A stretch of 64,000 nucleotides of DNA from Bacteroidales bacterium (GCA_022784645.1 JALFZG010000066.1:1-64000), one strand, 5' to 3'; positions 49,163 through 58,489 are shown, counted from the first letter of the stretch. The notes: a model not told the origin generated them from the sequence alone. Program-made: numbers and translations.

Positions 49163-50941
49163 ATGAAGAAACCATATCAACATATTGAACTGCTGGCGCC
49201 GGCAAAGAATCTGTCGGTTGGCTGCGCTGCTATCGATGCAGGTGCGGATGCGGTGTATATTGGCGGGCCGAGTTTTGGCGCGCGTAAGGCTGCGGGCAAC
49301 TCGCTCGAAGATATCGAAGCGCTCTGCCGCTATGCCCATTTCTTTCGTGCAAAGGTGCTCGTGACGCTCAACACCTTGCTTTATGAGCACGAATACGAAG
49401 AGGCGGTGCGATTAGCGTACGCTTACAAGCAGATAGGCGTAGATGCCATCATCATTCAGGATTTGAAGTTGGCGAGTATGCTGTTTGAAACGGGCGATTT
49501 CTCCGGCGAGGATGGTGGCATTCGTTTGCATGCCTCAACGCAATGCGATAATCGTACGCTTGACCGCGTGCTAGAATTGGAATCGATGGGTTTTCGTAGG
49601 GTAGTGCTGGCGCGCGAGTTGTCGATTGAAGAGATGGCTGAAATCCGCAGGCATACTACCGTTGAGTTGGAGGCGTTCGTACATGGTGCCCTCTGCGTTT
49701 CGTATTCTGGTGCGTGCTATATGTCGGAGCAAGTGTGTGGCCGCTCAGCCAACCGCGGCGAATGTGCGCAGATGTGCCGCTTGCCGTATGATGTGCTCGA
49801 TGAGCAGCAAGAGGAGATGCTCCATCAGAAACATATCCTCTCCCTCCGCGATTTAGACCGCAGCATGCTCCTGAATCAGATGCTCCAAGCGGGCATCACC
49901 ACCTTCAAGATTGAGGGGCGACTGAAAGATTGCGATTACGTGAAGAACGTCGTAGGCTATTACCGCCAACTGCTTGATAAACTGTGCGATAAAGCATCGG
50001 CAGGCGAAGTGCGTCTTGGCTTTACGCCCGCCCCTGATAAGACGTTTCATCGCGGCAGCACCATCTATTTCTCCTCTGAGCGTCCCGCTTCGCTCGTGAA
50101 TATGCTCACGCCCAAATCCACTGGCGAATATATTGGCAAAGCCCCCCTTCCTTCGGGTCTTCTGCCCAGGGTGGAACTGCATAACGGCGATGGGTTGTGT
50201 TTTGGAAATGAGGGATTCTATTGGCCATTGAACAAGCGTTCGGATGTACGTATTCCCGCAGGAACTGCGCTCTATCGCAATTTAGACGTAGATTTTCAGC
50301 GCAAGCTGAATGCCAAAGATGCGGCCATACGCGTGCTGCCCGTTTCGCTTCGTTTTGAAGAAACGCAGGACGGTTTTCTCTTGACTGCAACGGCCGACGA
50401 AACGGTAGTCGAGTTGTATGTGCAGGCAGCCAAAGAGCCCGCCTCCCGCCCTGAGCGTGCCGAAGCGATGGTGCGTCAGCAGTTAAGCAAACTCGGAGGC
50501 ACACGGCTCGAAGCCGAAGCGGTGGAGATCGTATGGCAGCAACCCTATTTCCTCACGGCCTCGGTGCTCAACGATTGGCGCAGGCAGCTCATCGAGCTCT
50601 TTACCCAAAAACGTGAGGAGCAATATGGCAACACGCAAGAGGTGCAATCGGCAACTGCTGAAACATCCCTTTTAAGCCCTTCCTCCGATAAACAGGCTCC
50701 CCTAAAAAACGCATCTTCGTCCGCAGCGCAAGCACATGCCCATACGTCAGAGGCCCCACCTGCAATGACGTGCAAATACTGCATCCTCTTCGAGATGGGG
50801 CGCTGCAAGAAGCAGGCGAACGGTGATGGTCGTGTGCCTACAGATGGTAGAACACCGTCGTTCCTCCGCCAAGGGCAGCATCTATTCCGCATCGTCACGC
50901 ATTGTAAGGAGTGCTATATGACCCTCCATCAGATTCGATAA
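49163..50941 (+). CDS. U32 family peptidase / RlhA-like protein
   Basis: A 592-residue U32 protein. E. coli RlhA hydroxylates C2501 of 23S rRNA; other members were described as collagenases. The TIM-barrel part starts ELLAPAKNLSVGCAAIDAGADAVYIGG and includes TLNTLLYEHE, LHASTQCDN and VVLARELSIEE. The conserved cysteines are in EAFVHGALCVSYSGACYMSEQVCGRSANRGECAQMCRLPY. FKIEGRLKDCDYV and the C-terminal barrel follow. Residues about 495-535 are a Ser/Ala/Thr-rich linker, and the tail has a CKYC...CKK...HCKECY cysteine group that could bind a metal or cluster. Tail length varies in this family. Confidence 0.9.
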   Translation: MKKPYQHIELLAPAKNLSVGCAAIDAGADAVYIGGPSFGARKAAGNSLEDIEALCRYAHFFRAKVLVTLNTLLYEHEYEEAVRLAYAYKQIGVDAIIIQDLKLASMLFETGDFSGEDGGIRLHASTQCDNRTLDRVLELESMGFRRVVLARELSIEEMAEIRRHTTVELEAFVHGALCVSYSGACYMSEQVCGRSANRGECAQMCRLPYDVLDEQQEEMLHQKHILSLRDLDRSMLLNQMLQAGITTFKIEGRLKDCDYVKNVVGYYRQLLDKLCDKASAGEVRLGFTPAPDKTFHRGSTIYFSSERPASLVNMLTPKSTGEYIGKAPLPSGLLPRVELHNGDGLCFGNEGFYWPLNKRSDVRIPAGTALYRNLDVDFQRKLNAKDAAIRVLPVSLRFEETQDGFLLTATADETVVELYVQAAKEPASRPERAEAMVRQQLSKLGGTRLEAEAVEIVWQQPYFLTASVLNDWRRQLIELFTQKREEQYGNTQEVQSATAETSLLSPSSDKQAPLKNASSSAAQAHAHTSEAPPAMTCKYCILFEMGRCKKQANGDGRVPTDGRTPSFLRQGQHLFRIVTHCKECYMTLHQIR

Positions 50942-51008
50942 TTCAGGTGAACTTCAATATTGAACCCCACTGTTTAACCTCATAAAATGCTCTATGAGCC
51001 AAATGATT

Positions 51009-51641
51009 ATGAAGCAAATCTTCTTCTTTCTCGCATTTTTCAGCCTGCTGCTTACCGCCTCATGCAAGCGCAGCAGCACCATTCAGGACTTACCTTTTGC
51101 CGTGGATTCCGTAGGCAATCAAGTGTTGGTAATCACGCATGCTGATAGTTCGTTTGCGGCTGCGGCTTTCTACGTGCATACGCCTGAGGGCTGGCGGCTC
51201 GACAGGAGCGGCGATGCGTTTGTTGGAAAAATGGGCGTAGGAAAAATGCGTGAGGGCGATGCGCGTACGCCATTAGGTTACCTCGGCATCCTCTCCGCTT
51301 TCGGCATTCAGCCCAACCCCGGCACGCAGATTCCTTATATCGACGTGACACCTACGATGGTAGGAGTGGATTGCGAAGGAGAGTATTACAATCAAATCGT
51401 AGATACGGCTCTCATTAAGGTGGAGGTGACTGGCGAAAACATGCATGCCATTGTGCCGGAATACAATTTTGGCCTCACTACGACCTATAATCAGGCTTGC
51501 GTGCCCGGTCTTGGTAGTTGCGTGTTTATTCACTGCAAGGGTAGCAAACCATATACGGGCGGCTGTGTGGCGCTCGACGAGGATTTTATGAAACATGTGT
51601 TGCAGGTGAGCGACACTACCCTCACCATTTATATTCGTTAA
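51009..51641 (+). CDS. L,D-transpeptidase-family lipoprotein
   Basis: About 210 residues from ATG 51009, chosen because it opens directly with the lipoprotein signal MKQIFFFLAFFSLLLTASC. The YkuD-like domain (about 35-210) contains GKMREGDARTPLGYL and the active-site stretch FIHCKGSKPYTGGCVAL, with the catalytic Cys in TGGC. The usual Arg after GC(I/V) is replaced by Ala-Leu, as in murein-peptide amidase/transferase-like subgroups, so it might cleave rather than cross-link. Envelope location. The 7TM-AraC gene begins 3 bp after its stop, so the two are almost surely cotranscribed. Confidence 0.85.
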   Translation: MKQIFFFLAFFSLLLTASCKRSSTIQDLPFAVDSVGNQVLVITHADSSFAAAAFYVHTPEGWRLDRSGDAFVGKMGVGKMREGDARTPLGYLGILSAFGIQPNPGTQIPYIDVTPTMVGVDCEGEYYNQIVDTALIKVEVTGENMHAIVPEYNFGLTTTYNQACVPGLGSCVFIHCKGSKPYTGGCVALDEDFMKHVLQVSDTTLTIYIR

Positions 51642-51644
51642 ATA

Positions 51645-52796
51645 ATGAGCAGTAATTTACTTTTGCTTGGCAGTGTTGGGATGTTTATCGTCTCGCTGTT
51701 TTGCTCTATGGGCTACTTGTGGGAGGCAATGCGCTATATGAATATTGAGATTGGCCCCGCGCTGCGCAAATCCTATTTCTGGATGGCATCAGCAGGCATA
51801 CTTATTTGCGCAGACATCGCGTTTTGCAAATTGGTGCTGACCGACAAAGAAAATATGTTTCTTGTGGAGAGTCTCTCGCTTTTCATTTCGTATTTGGTGA
51901 GCAAAATGATAGCGTTTGGCTTCTCTCCGGCTTTTGATAAGCATTATTTGCGGCTCAAAAACGTGCTATTGAATCTTCTACGCGTGGTGTTGTGCGGTGT
52001 GCTGCTGATGGCGGTGACGTTTGCGGATGTGCCAACCAATGCACGCGTTGCCATGCTTACGATTGCTTCGGCGTGGTACGTGATTGATACGACTTGCGTG
52101 GTGGGATATGTATATTTTTCAAGTAAGATAAAGCGCAAGGCGTTTGACACCTACTATTCGGATGATTACGACAGCTTTATCATCTGGACGCCGCTGGTGT
52201 TTACCCTTATTCAAGTTTTCGGAATAGGGTGGACCGCCATTCTGTATGCCCCCATATGGGTGCATAGCATGTATGCGTTGATGGGCGCGGGTATTTGGAT
52301 GTATATTTTCATATGCTATGACCGCCACATGGTGTATTTCCGTTTCCGTCCGTCGTCGAAAGAGCCTGAGATGTTAGAGGAGGAAGACATTACGATAGAG
52401 GATGCTACTTATCCGCTTTCTACTTTGGAAGAAATGCCAACGAGCGAGATGAAAGATCGGTATGCCTTTTTTGTGGAGGGGCTATCGCAATGGATAGAGC
52501 AGAAAGGCTATCTGCAAGCCGAACTGACAATTGAGGATTTGTCGAGGCAATTAGGTACCAATCGAACCTATCTGAGTACGTTTATCAACTCGAATTATGG
52601 TGTGCCTTTCCGCCAGTGGATTGCCTCGCTCCGCATTGCCGAAGCCAAGAAGATGCTCTGCGATACGAACCTGTGCGAGCAGGATATTGCTGAAGCCATC
52701 GGCTTTGTTACGGTGCAATCCTTCATCCGAAATTTTACGCAAATAGAAGGTGTCTCGCCATCTGCTTACCGCAGAATGGTATGCACCAATGACTAA
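51645..52796 (+). CDS. AraC-type regulator with 7-TM N-terminal domain
   Basis: A 383-residue membrane-bound transcription regulator. Seven hydrophobic segments are apparent within about residues 5-230 (for example LLLLGSVGMFIVSLFCSMGYL and VLLNLLRVVLCGVLLMAVTF), followed by an acidic linker (EEEDITIEDATYP). The C-terminal 105 residues are an AraC HTH pair: LTIEDLSRQLGTNRTYLSTF and QDIAEAIGFVTVQSFIRNF, ending VSPSAYRR. Membrane AraC proteins are frequent in Bacteroidales. The signal it senses is not visible. Translation next to an L,D-transpeptidase-like lipoprotein hints at an envelope cue, as inference. Confidence 0.93.
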   Translation: MSSNLLLLGSVGMFIVSLFCSMGYLWEAMRYMNIEIGPALRKSYFWMASAGILICADIAFCKLVLTDKENMFLVESLSLFISYLVSKMIAFGFSPAFDKHYLRLKNVLLNLLRVVLCGVLLMAVTFADVPTNARVAMLTIASAWYVIDTTCVVGYVYFSSKIKRKAFDTYYSDDYDSFIIWTPLVFTLIQVFGIGWTAILYAPIWVHSMYALMGAGIWMYIFICYDRHMVYFRFRPSSKEPEMLEEEDITIEDATYPLSTLEEMPTSEMKDRYAFFVEGLSQWIEQKGYLQAELTIEDLSRQLGTNRTYLSTFINSNYGVPFRQWIASLRIAEAKKMLCDTNLCEQDIAEAIGFVTVQSFIRNFTQIEGVSPSAYRRMVCTND

Positions 52797-52800
52797 CAAT

Positions 52801-52831
52801 GCAGCCTCTGCGCGGGATTGGCAAAGGCTGC
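52801..52831. terminator. Weak hairpin between convergent genes
   Basis: GCAGCCT and AGGCTGC can form a 7-bp stem with a 17-nt loop, in the 68-bp gap between the convergent AraC-type gene and mltG. No T run follows on either strand, so any termination would be factor-dependent. Confidence 0.3.
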
Positions 52832-52864
52832 TGCGGGGTGTGAATAAAGGGGTACTCTCCTAAA

Positions 52865-53923
52865 CTATTTGTAGATTCTGCGCCGATTGAGCTCGCGCTG
52901 ATATGCGGCTGCGTAAGCGGCATGTGAAGCATACGAAGAGGAGAAATGGTGCGTGCCATCAAACTTGGAAGAAGCGCACATGTAGAGGTAGTTGGAGGGA
53001 GTAGGGTTGAGCGTATAATCAATGGTCTTCTTCTGCGGGATACGTATAGGCCCGGGCGGTAAACCGGGGTGGATATACGTGTTGTATGCCGATTCCGTTT
53101 TCAGATGCTCGTTGGTTATTCTGCGGAGTCCAAAATCCTGTAAAGCAAATTTTACGGTAGGGCAACTCTGCATCGGCATGCCGATGCGCAAGCGGTTCAT
53201 ATAGAGGCCCGCGATAATGGGTTTATCTTCGTCGCGATTCGTCTCTTCCTCTACGATAGATGCTATCGTGGTCACCTCTTCGGGCGTGAGCTCCAGGGCT
53301 GCTGCTTTGGCTAACCGGTCGGCGTTCCAAAACGCATCGTGAATAACATCCATCCGTTTGAACAGCTGGTCAGCAGATATATCCCACCACATCTCATACG
53401 TGTCGGGCAGAAAGAGGCAGACGGCCGTTTCTTTGCGCAATCCAAACTGCTGCATGTAGGTATCATCTTCGAGTCTGCAGAGGATAGCCGCGGAGTCAAT
53501 CATGAGCTGTGAGCCCAAACGTGCGGCCAGTTGTTCGCGCGTGCGGATATTATTAAACGTTAGCTGAATGGGCTTTTGATCGCCGCTGCGGAACATGCGA
53601 ATGAGCTGCAGGTTTGCCGTTTCCGCAGGAACGAGATAGCGGCCTGTACGCACAAAAGGGCGTTCGGCACTCGTCCATTTCATCAGCTTGCTATGCAATT
53701 TCAGCGAGCGCTCAGAGCCGATGGTGTAATCTTCTTGAAGGCTGCTTATGAGCGAGTCGAGCGTTGTTTCTGGATACACATATACGTAATGCGGTTCCCC
53801 ATCGCGGCTTACGAAATTGCTGCCCATCAGCCGGTATGCGTGATAGCCCGCTACCGCAAGCAGAATAGCGAGCACGAGGCTGGCTGCTATCTCCGAAATC
53901 AATATGATTTTCTTCTTTTTCAT
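52865..53923 (-). CDS. mltG: Endolytic transglycosylase MltG
   Basis: A 352-residue inner-membrane lytic transglycosylase that cuts nascent glycan strands and sets their length. The ATG at 53923 is chosen because the protein then begins MKKKKIILISEIAASLVLAI, a short cytoplasmic part and one membrane helix; the ATG at 53971 adds 16 residues. The YceG domain has LFLPDTYEMWWDISA, the catalytic stretch TTIASIVEEETN, and RLRIGMPMQSCPTVKFAL, YNTYIHPGLPPGPI and PSNYLYMCAS. Divergent from the outer-membrane receptor gene at 54062; no clear promoter pair was found for either. Confidence 0.95.
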   Translation of the reverse strand: MKKKKIILISEIAASLVLAILLAVAGYHAYRLMGSNFVSRDGEPHYVYVYPETTLDSLISSLQEDYTIGSERSLKLHSKLMKWTSAERPFVRTGRYLVPAETANLQLIRMFRSGDQKPIQLTFNNIRTREQLAARLGSQLMIDSAAILCRLEDDTYMQQFGLRKETAVCLFLPDTYEMWWDISADQLFKRMDVIHDAFWNADRLAKAAALELTPEEVTTIASIVEEETNRDEDKPIIAGLYMNRLRIGMPMQSCPTVKFALQDFGLRRITNEHLKTESAYNTYIHPGLPPGPIRIPQKKTIDYTLNPTPSNYLYMCASSKFDGTHHFSSSYASHAAYAAAYQRELNRRRIYK

Positions 53924-54061
53924 GAGATAAATAGGATAAATAATAGCCATTCTTACGGCTATCTCTTGCAAAAACTGTGCAAAATTACGAAAAATCCTCC
54001 ATATACCGAAATTTTTGGCATGTTTTTTGCTATTTTTTAAGAAAATCAGATTATTATTAAT

Positions 54062-57022
54062 ATGAAAAAATTACTCCCATTCTTGTTATTGTTGTTGCTG
54101 ATTACGTTTTCTTCTTGGTCGCCAATGTGGGCTGCTACGCATACAATTAGTGGCAAAGTGCTGAATCAAACTACGGGTGAAGCGGTGGATATGGCTACTG
54201 TACGTTTGTTCTCTTATCACAACGCTGATTCCACGCTTGTGCAGGGTTTGCAAACCGATCAGCAGGGCGGCTTTGTGCTCACTGCTAAGGATGGCGCCTA
54301 TGCCATCATCATCAGTTCGGTAGGTTTCCTGCCTAAGAAAGTGCGTTGTACTCTCTCCGGAAAAGACCTTACGCTTCGCCCGATTCGGCTTGAAGAAGAC
54401 GTGCTGGCACTCGGCGAGATTCAGGTACAGGGTCATGCGGCAGAGATGACCGTAAAAGGCGACACGATTGAGTACAACACCGCGGCCTATAAGGTAGGCG
54501 AAAACGCGATGGTGGAAGATGTGCTCAAGAAAATGAATGGTGTGACCGTGGATAAGGAAGGCAATGTGACGGTCAATGGAGAGTCCATCACCGCGGTGCG
54601 CATTGATGGGAAGAAGTTCTTCGGCAACGATGTGCAGTCGGCCACAAAGAATATCCCTGCTGACATGATTGATAAGATTCAGGTGATCGATGAGAAATCG
54701 GAGATGGCCAAGCTAACGGGGTTTGAAGACGATGATTCCGAGCATATCATCAACCTCACTCTCAAGAAAGACCGCAAGAAAGGCCTTTTTGGCAAATATA
54801 CGGGTGCGCTCGGTACTGACCTTTTAGGCGATGATCAGGAGAAACTTTTTCATTATAACTATACCGGCACGCCATCCGAGCAAGCCGGGCAATTCTTCAG
54901 CGAAGACTTCCGATACAATGCGTCGATCTTCACGAATATCCTCTTTGGCGAGAGCCAAACAACCGTGATTGGTAGCGTGAATAACACCAACGAGATTCGT
55001 ATGGGGCGCGGACGTGGTACATGGGGTATGGATGCCAATTCGGGCATCACGCGGGCGGAGAACCTCGGCGTAAACACCAATATCGATTTCACCTCGCGTA
55101 TTAATCAGAAAGATAGCAAGACGAGTTTGCTCTTTGGTGGCGATGCGGCTATCTCCCATTCGGATAACTATACGACCTCTGAGGGCGAAAAAACGTCTTA
55201 TGCTGGTGACCTCACGTATCTTAATACTGACAATGCGGATAAGCGCTCAAAAGGCATGGACGTGAATGCACGTTTCGAGATTGAGTATCAGATTGACTCG
55301 CTCAATAAGCTCCAAATTCAGCCGAAAATCTCCTATACCGGCTCCAATTCGCTCTCCCATTCTGATTATGCTTACACCCGCGATTCGCTCGCGCAGGGGG
55401 CGGTCACTATCTCCGATGGCTATCAGAATAAGATGGACTCATCGCGCGTGATTTCAGCGTCTTCGCGATTTATCTACAACCATAAGTTTCTTAAGCCCGG
55501 ACGCGCAATCACTACGCGAATCGACCTCTCCTTCTCTAACACCGATGGCTTTACGGATACCTATGCTTTTGATAATCTGCTCGGCCAACCAAACGTCAAC
55601 CAGCATACCCTTTCAGGTAATAATAACCTCACATATTCGGCGCGTATCTCGTATGTGGAGCCGCTACATAAGACCGAGAAAGTGTTGCATTTGATGGAGT
55701 TTGTAGGCAATTTCAGCGGAAGGAACCGCAATTCCAATAAAGACCAATATTCGTATGACCCACTTGTAGATGACTACACGTTTGACTCCGTTTATTCGAA
55801 TAATTTGAAGAATGATTTTTATGAAGAACGCCTGGAAGTGAACTACCGCCTCAAGACCGAGAAGTCTGATCTTACGGCCGGTATTCGCGGTATCGCTTCG
55901 CAAACGCATACGCTCACGTATTACGGTGGCGTGCTCAATCGCGATACGTTGGTCAACCGCTTCAATATAGCGCCTACCATTCGTTTCCGCTATAAGTTCG
56001 GCAAGAAAGAGTTTGCGCGCATCAACTACCGAGGCAACTCTCAGCAACCCTCTATCACGCAGATGGAGCCAGTGCGAAACAACTCCAACGCGATGCAGGA
56101 GACGGTGGGTAATCTCGGCCTTGCGCCTGCATTCCTGCATAACCTCTTTGCTATGTATTCCCGTTTCAACGAAGAACGTTTCTCCTCTATCATGACTGGC
56201 TTCCGTGCTTCGTTCACTCAGGATGCGCTTGTAAACAACTCGATTTACGACGAGACGGGTAAGCTTTACCAGCAAACGGTTAATGCTGATGTGCTGCCGT
56301 TTAATGTTGGAGCTGACTTCATGTACAACACGCCATTCTGCCATAAGATGCTGCAATTTCATACCCGCACAGCGGTTGGATACAACCAGCGCGTAGCCTA
56401 TATCAACCGCGAGGGCAATGCAGCTGAGATTGCGCAAATATTGGAGCAAACCAATGGACTGATGCTTGGTGCTCGATCGCTCACCGGCAACTTAACCGCT
56501 TCTGAGGACCTGACATTGCGGTTTACGCACAACATCGTGGATCTTGGATTGAATGGCAAAGTAAGTTATAGCCGCACGCAAAACAGTCTTACCGCAGGCT
56601 CTGTTACCAATGCCATCGATTGGTCGGTTACGGGCGATGTGATGTTTCATCTGCCCCGACAATGGGAGATTGCTGCTGACTGTGGTTATACCGCACGTTA
56701 TGGCTATACCGGACTCACCGATGTGAATGAGATTATCCTCAACGCTTCCATTGATAAGACGTGGCGCAATGCCACACTCTCGCTAAAAGCCTATGACTTG
56801 CTGCATCAAAAGAAGAACATCCGTCAGGTGGTGGGTGAAAACTACGTGTCGTATCAGAAATACAACACCCTACCTACCTACGTGATGCTCACCTTCACCT
56901 ATAAGCTCAACCGCATGGGCAACAACAAAGCCAAGGGCATGGCCGGCATGATGCAAGAGATGGAAGAGAAAGGTGGCAACCGCAAAACGCCCCCAGTTGG
57001 TCCCCCGCCTTTTATGCGATAA
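54062..57022 (+). CDS. TonB-receptor-like outer-membrane beta-barrel protein
   Basis: A 986-residue outer-membrane protein. Signal peptide about 1-24. Residues about 27-115 form a carboxypeptidase-regulatory-like domain (ISGKVLNQTTGEAVDMATVRL). A plug-like region follows (VEDVLKKMNGVTVDKEGNVTVNGESI, RIDGKKFFGNDVQSATKNIPADMIDKIQVID). The rest is a large 14905-type barrel rich in Asn, Tyr and Asp. No TonB box is obvious. The C terminus is a Gly/Pro/Met tail (PPVGPPPFMR), unlike the usual final aromatic strand, but common in this family. Substrate unknown, and no SusD partner is adjacent. Its last codons overlap a 22-bp direct repeat. Confidence 0.9.
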   Translation: MKKLLPFLLLLLLITFSSWSPMWAATHTISGKVLNQTTGEAVDMATVRLFSYHNADSTLVQGLQTDQQGGFVLTAKDGAYAIIISSVGFLPKKVRCTLSGKDLTLRPIRLEEDVLALGEIQVQGHAAEMTVKGDTIEYNTAAYKVGENAMVEDVLKKMNGVTVDKEGNVTVNGESITAVRIDGKKFFGNDVQSATKNIPADMIDKIQVIDEKSEMAKLTGFEDDDSEHIINLTLKKDRKKGLFGKYTGALGTDLLGDDQEKLFHYNYTGTPSEQAGQFFSEDFRYNASIFTNILFGESQTTVIGSVNNTNEIRMGRGRGTWGMDANSGITRAENLGVNTNIDFTSRINQKDSKTSLLFGGDAAISHSDNYTTSEGEKTSYAGDLTYLNTDNADKRSKGMDVNARFEIEYQIDSLNKLQIQPKISYTGSNSLSHSDYAYTRDSLAQGAVTISDGYQNKMDSSRVISASSRFIYNHKFLKPGRAITTRIDLSFSNTDGFTDTYAFDNLLGQPNVNQHTLSGNNNLTYSARISYVEPLHKTEKVLHLMEFVGNFSGRNRNSNKDQYSYDPLVDDYTFDSVYSNNLKNDFYEERLEVNYRLKTEKSDLTAGIRGIASQTHTLTYYGGVLNRDTLVNRFNIAPTIRFRYKFGKKEFARINYRGNSQQPSITQMEPVRNNSNAMQETVGNLGLAPAFLHNLFAMYSRFNEERFSSIMTGFRASFTQDALVNNSIYDETGKLYQQTVNADVLPFNVGADFMYNTPFCHKMLQFHTRTAVGYNQRVAYINREGNAAEIAQILEQTNGLMLGARSLTGNLTASEDLTLRFTHNIVDLGLNGKVSYSRTQNSLTAGSVTNAIDWSVTGDVMFHLPRQWEIAADCGYTARYGYTGLTDVNEIILNASIDKTWRNATLSLKAYDLLHQKKNIRQVVGENYVSYQKYNTLPTYVMLTFTYKLNRMGNNKAKGMAGMMQEMEEKGGNRKTPPVGPPPFMR

Positions 57023-57090
57023 ACGGCTGCCATTTATGCGATAAATGGCTGCCCAACTATGGCGCCATTTTCCAGTAAATGGCTGCCATA
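57011..57090. repeat. 22-bp direct repeat at the receptor gene end
   Basis: TTTATGCGATAAACGGCTGCC (57011) and TTTATGCGATAAATGGCTGCC (57033) are tandem copies differing at one position; GTAAATGGCTGCCATA near 57076 is a third partial copy. The first copy contains the stop codon of the receptor gene. GCCATTTAT-GCG-ATAAATGGC is also a perfect 9-bp stem, perhaps a weak terminator. Confidence 0.8.
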
Positions 57091-57401
57091 TGCCGGAAAT
57101 CACACTACCCTTACTCTAAAATGTGTGAACTTTGTGAACTTTGTGAACAATTGACAAAAATGCCAACGTAGAATAATTGTTAATATGCAACACTGTTGAT
57201 TCTTTTCAACGTTTATCGCATTTTTTCCAAATTTCGTGCATTTTACTCTCAAATTATTCAAAAATTTGTACTACCCTTTGCACCGCAATCGTCGGAGATG
57301 GCTTCGCTAACGAAAGTCTCTTCCCGGGGCAGAGACTGCAGCGCTCCGCATCTCTTCCTCACCCCATTCGAGCATAGCTCTCTGGGGGGGCCAAGAAAGA
57401 T

Positions 57402-57446
57402 GCATCGCACGCTCATCGCACTCTCATCGCGTTACCATCGCACACA
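57402..57446. repeat. GTGCGATGAAC array, copy C (inverted)
   Basis: CATCGCACGCTCATCGCACT and onward: four CATCGC motifs at 11-bp spacing. Its complement is nearly identical to 29955-29998, including TGTGTGCGATGGTAACGCG. Confidence 0.85.
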
Positions 57447-57458
57447 AGTACACGAATA

Positions 57459-57536
57459 GCCGCAATGCGGCGTTCCAGTAGCGCTAAAGAGCAGGCTAAA
57501 GCCTGCGGCTGTTCCAATTGCCCTTCGGGCGTTCCA
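57459..57536. repeat. GTTCCA hairpin array in the perfect-ended element
   Basis: GCCGC-AAT-GCGGC (57459-57471), then GTTCCA units at 57472 and 57511 and a partial at 57531. The first is enlarged by an inner stem GCAGGC-TAAA-GCCTGC; the second has GCCC-TTC-GGGC. The string GCGCTAAAGAGCAGGCTA is shared with 29340-29380. Confidence 0.82.
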
Positions 57537-57685
57537 AGATCCCTATCGTCAGAAGGGACTTCGCTAACGGATTTCGATGAATCGAAATAAGCGCTCCGTC
57601 ATTCTTCCTCTCCCCAAAAATCAGAGATTTCCGGGGGCCCCGAAAAATGACGAATAAATTCTGCTGCGGATAAATAAAGAAAATC

Positions 57686-57712
57686 CCATCGCGAAGCGGT
57701 GGGATTTTTCTT
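57686..57712 (+). terminator. Terminator-like stem of the element
   Basis: AAATCCCATCGC and GCGGTGGGATTT pair around GAA, followed by T residues. Same stem as 878-910, with the loop one base shorter. It points toward the 3' end of pssA and could also serve that gene on the other strand. Confidence 0.7.
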
Positions 57713-57784
57713 TCCAAAAGTTCACAAAGTTCACAAAGTTCACACATTTTAGAGTAAGGGTAGTGTGATTTGCGGCAGATTTTG

Positions 57785-58489
57785 CTACAACTGGGCGGCG
57801 AGATTGGCGACTACGTACCAGATGATGATGATAGCGCCAGCAGCCCATATATGGCCAAGGATGGCGGCAAGCACAATCAGCAGGATGGCGCCAATCAGGA
57901 AGATATATCGCACTTTGTTGTCGGCCCAACAGAGGCTCTTGAACTTGAGCGAGAAGAACGGCAGTTCAGCAACCAGCAGCCAGCAACTCAGTAGCATGAG
58001 CGCTATCATCGCACAGGGAATCCACTGTGCAAGCGAGGGTAGGGAGGGGAATGCCGCAATGAGCGATGCCCAGAATAGCGCATTGGCAGGGGTGGCAAGA
58101 CCAATGAACGAACTCGTCTGGCGTTCGTCGGTATTGAACTTAGCCAATCGGAGAGCCGAGAAAGCGGCCATCAAGAGGGCTACAGCCGACCACCAACCCC
58201 AAGCATAGTTGCTCGCTTCTGTTTGCAGACGGATCGTTTGCATCAACATTACAGAAGGCGCCAGACCGAAGGTGATGCAGTCTGCAAGCGAGTCGAGCTC
58301 TTTGCCGATAGGCGACTGCACTTTGAGCGCGCGAGCCGTTAAGCCATCTAAGAAATCAAACACAGCGCCCGCTATAATCAATAGCAATGCATAAAGAAAG
58401 TGCCCTTCTGAGGCCATCATCACAGCGGCTGCACCTGCCAGCAGATTGCAGCAGGTGACCGCGTTAGGAAGGTTTTTAATCAGTTTCAT
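57785..58489 (-). CDS. pssA: CDP-diacylglycerol-serine O-phosphatidyltransferase
   Basis: A 234-residue integral membrane enzyme that makes phosphatidylserine, the precursor of phosphatidylethanolamine, from CDP-diacylglycerol and serine. The CDP-alcohol phosphotransferase motif DG-x2-AR-x8-G-x3-D-x3-D is complete (D48, G49, A52-R53, G62, D66, D70). The start IKNLPNAVTCCNLLAG is typical of the PssA type found in Bacteroidota and Gram-positives. About seven to eight membrane helices. It is the last gene of a minus-strand run, 34 bp after the AmpG-like gene. Its stop is 8 bp from the inverted-repeat element. Confidence 0.95.
   Translation of the reverse strand: MKLIKNLPNAVTCCNLLAGAAAVMMASEGHFLYALLLIIAGAVFDFLDGLTARALKVQSPIGKELDSLADCITFGLAPSVMLMQTIRLQTEASNYAWGWWSAVALLMAAFSALRLAKFNTDERQTSSFIGLATPANALFWASLIAAFPSLPSLAQWIPCAMIALMLLSCWLLVAELPFFSLKFKSLCWADNKVRYIFLIGAILLIVLAAILGHIWAAGAIIIIWYVVANLAAQL

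Larger units (their letters stand above)
57091..57777 (+). mobile_element. Miniature inverted-repeat element with 52-bp perfect ends
   Basis: Positions 57097-57148 and 57720-57771 are perfect 52-bp inverted repeats; including flanks (57091, 57777) they extend to 58 bp with one mismatch. Each has three iterated TGTGAACTT-type units next to the interior and TACTCTAAAA toward the outside. Inside, in order: AT-rich arm matching copy 2 (57149-57292), a short unique part, GCGATG array (57402-57446), GTTCCA hairpin array (57472-57536), a CGGAG/CTCCG-flanked part with GGGGGCCCC near 57633, the conserved GAATAAATTC block (57651-57676) and the terminator stem (57686-57712). No micro-ORF and no transposase. 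It fills the gap between convergent receptor and pssA genes, ending 8 bp from the pssA stop. Confidence 0.72.

Noticed and set aside
57177..57459. Two overlapping short frames in the miniature element
   Set aside because: They cover the AT-rich arm and GCGATG array, differ from the corresponding region of copy 2 by frameshifts, and have no start context.
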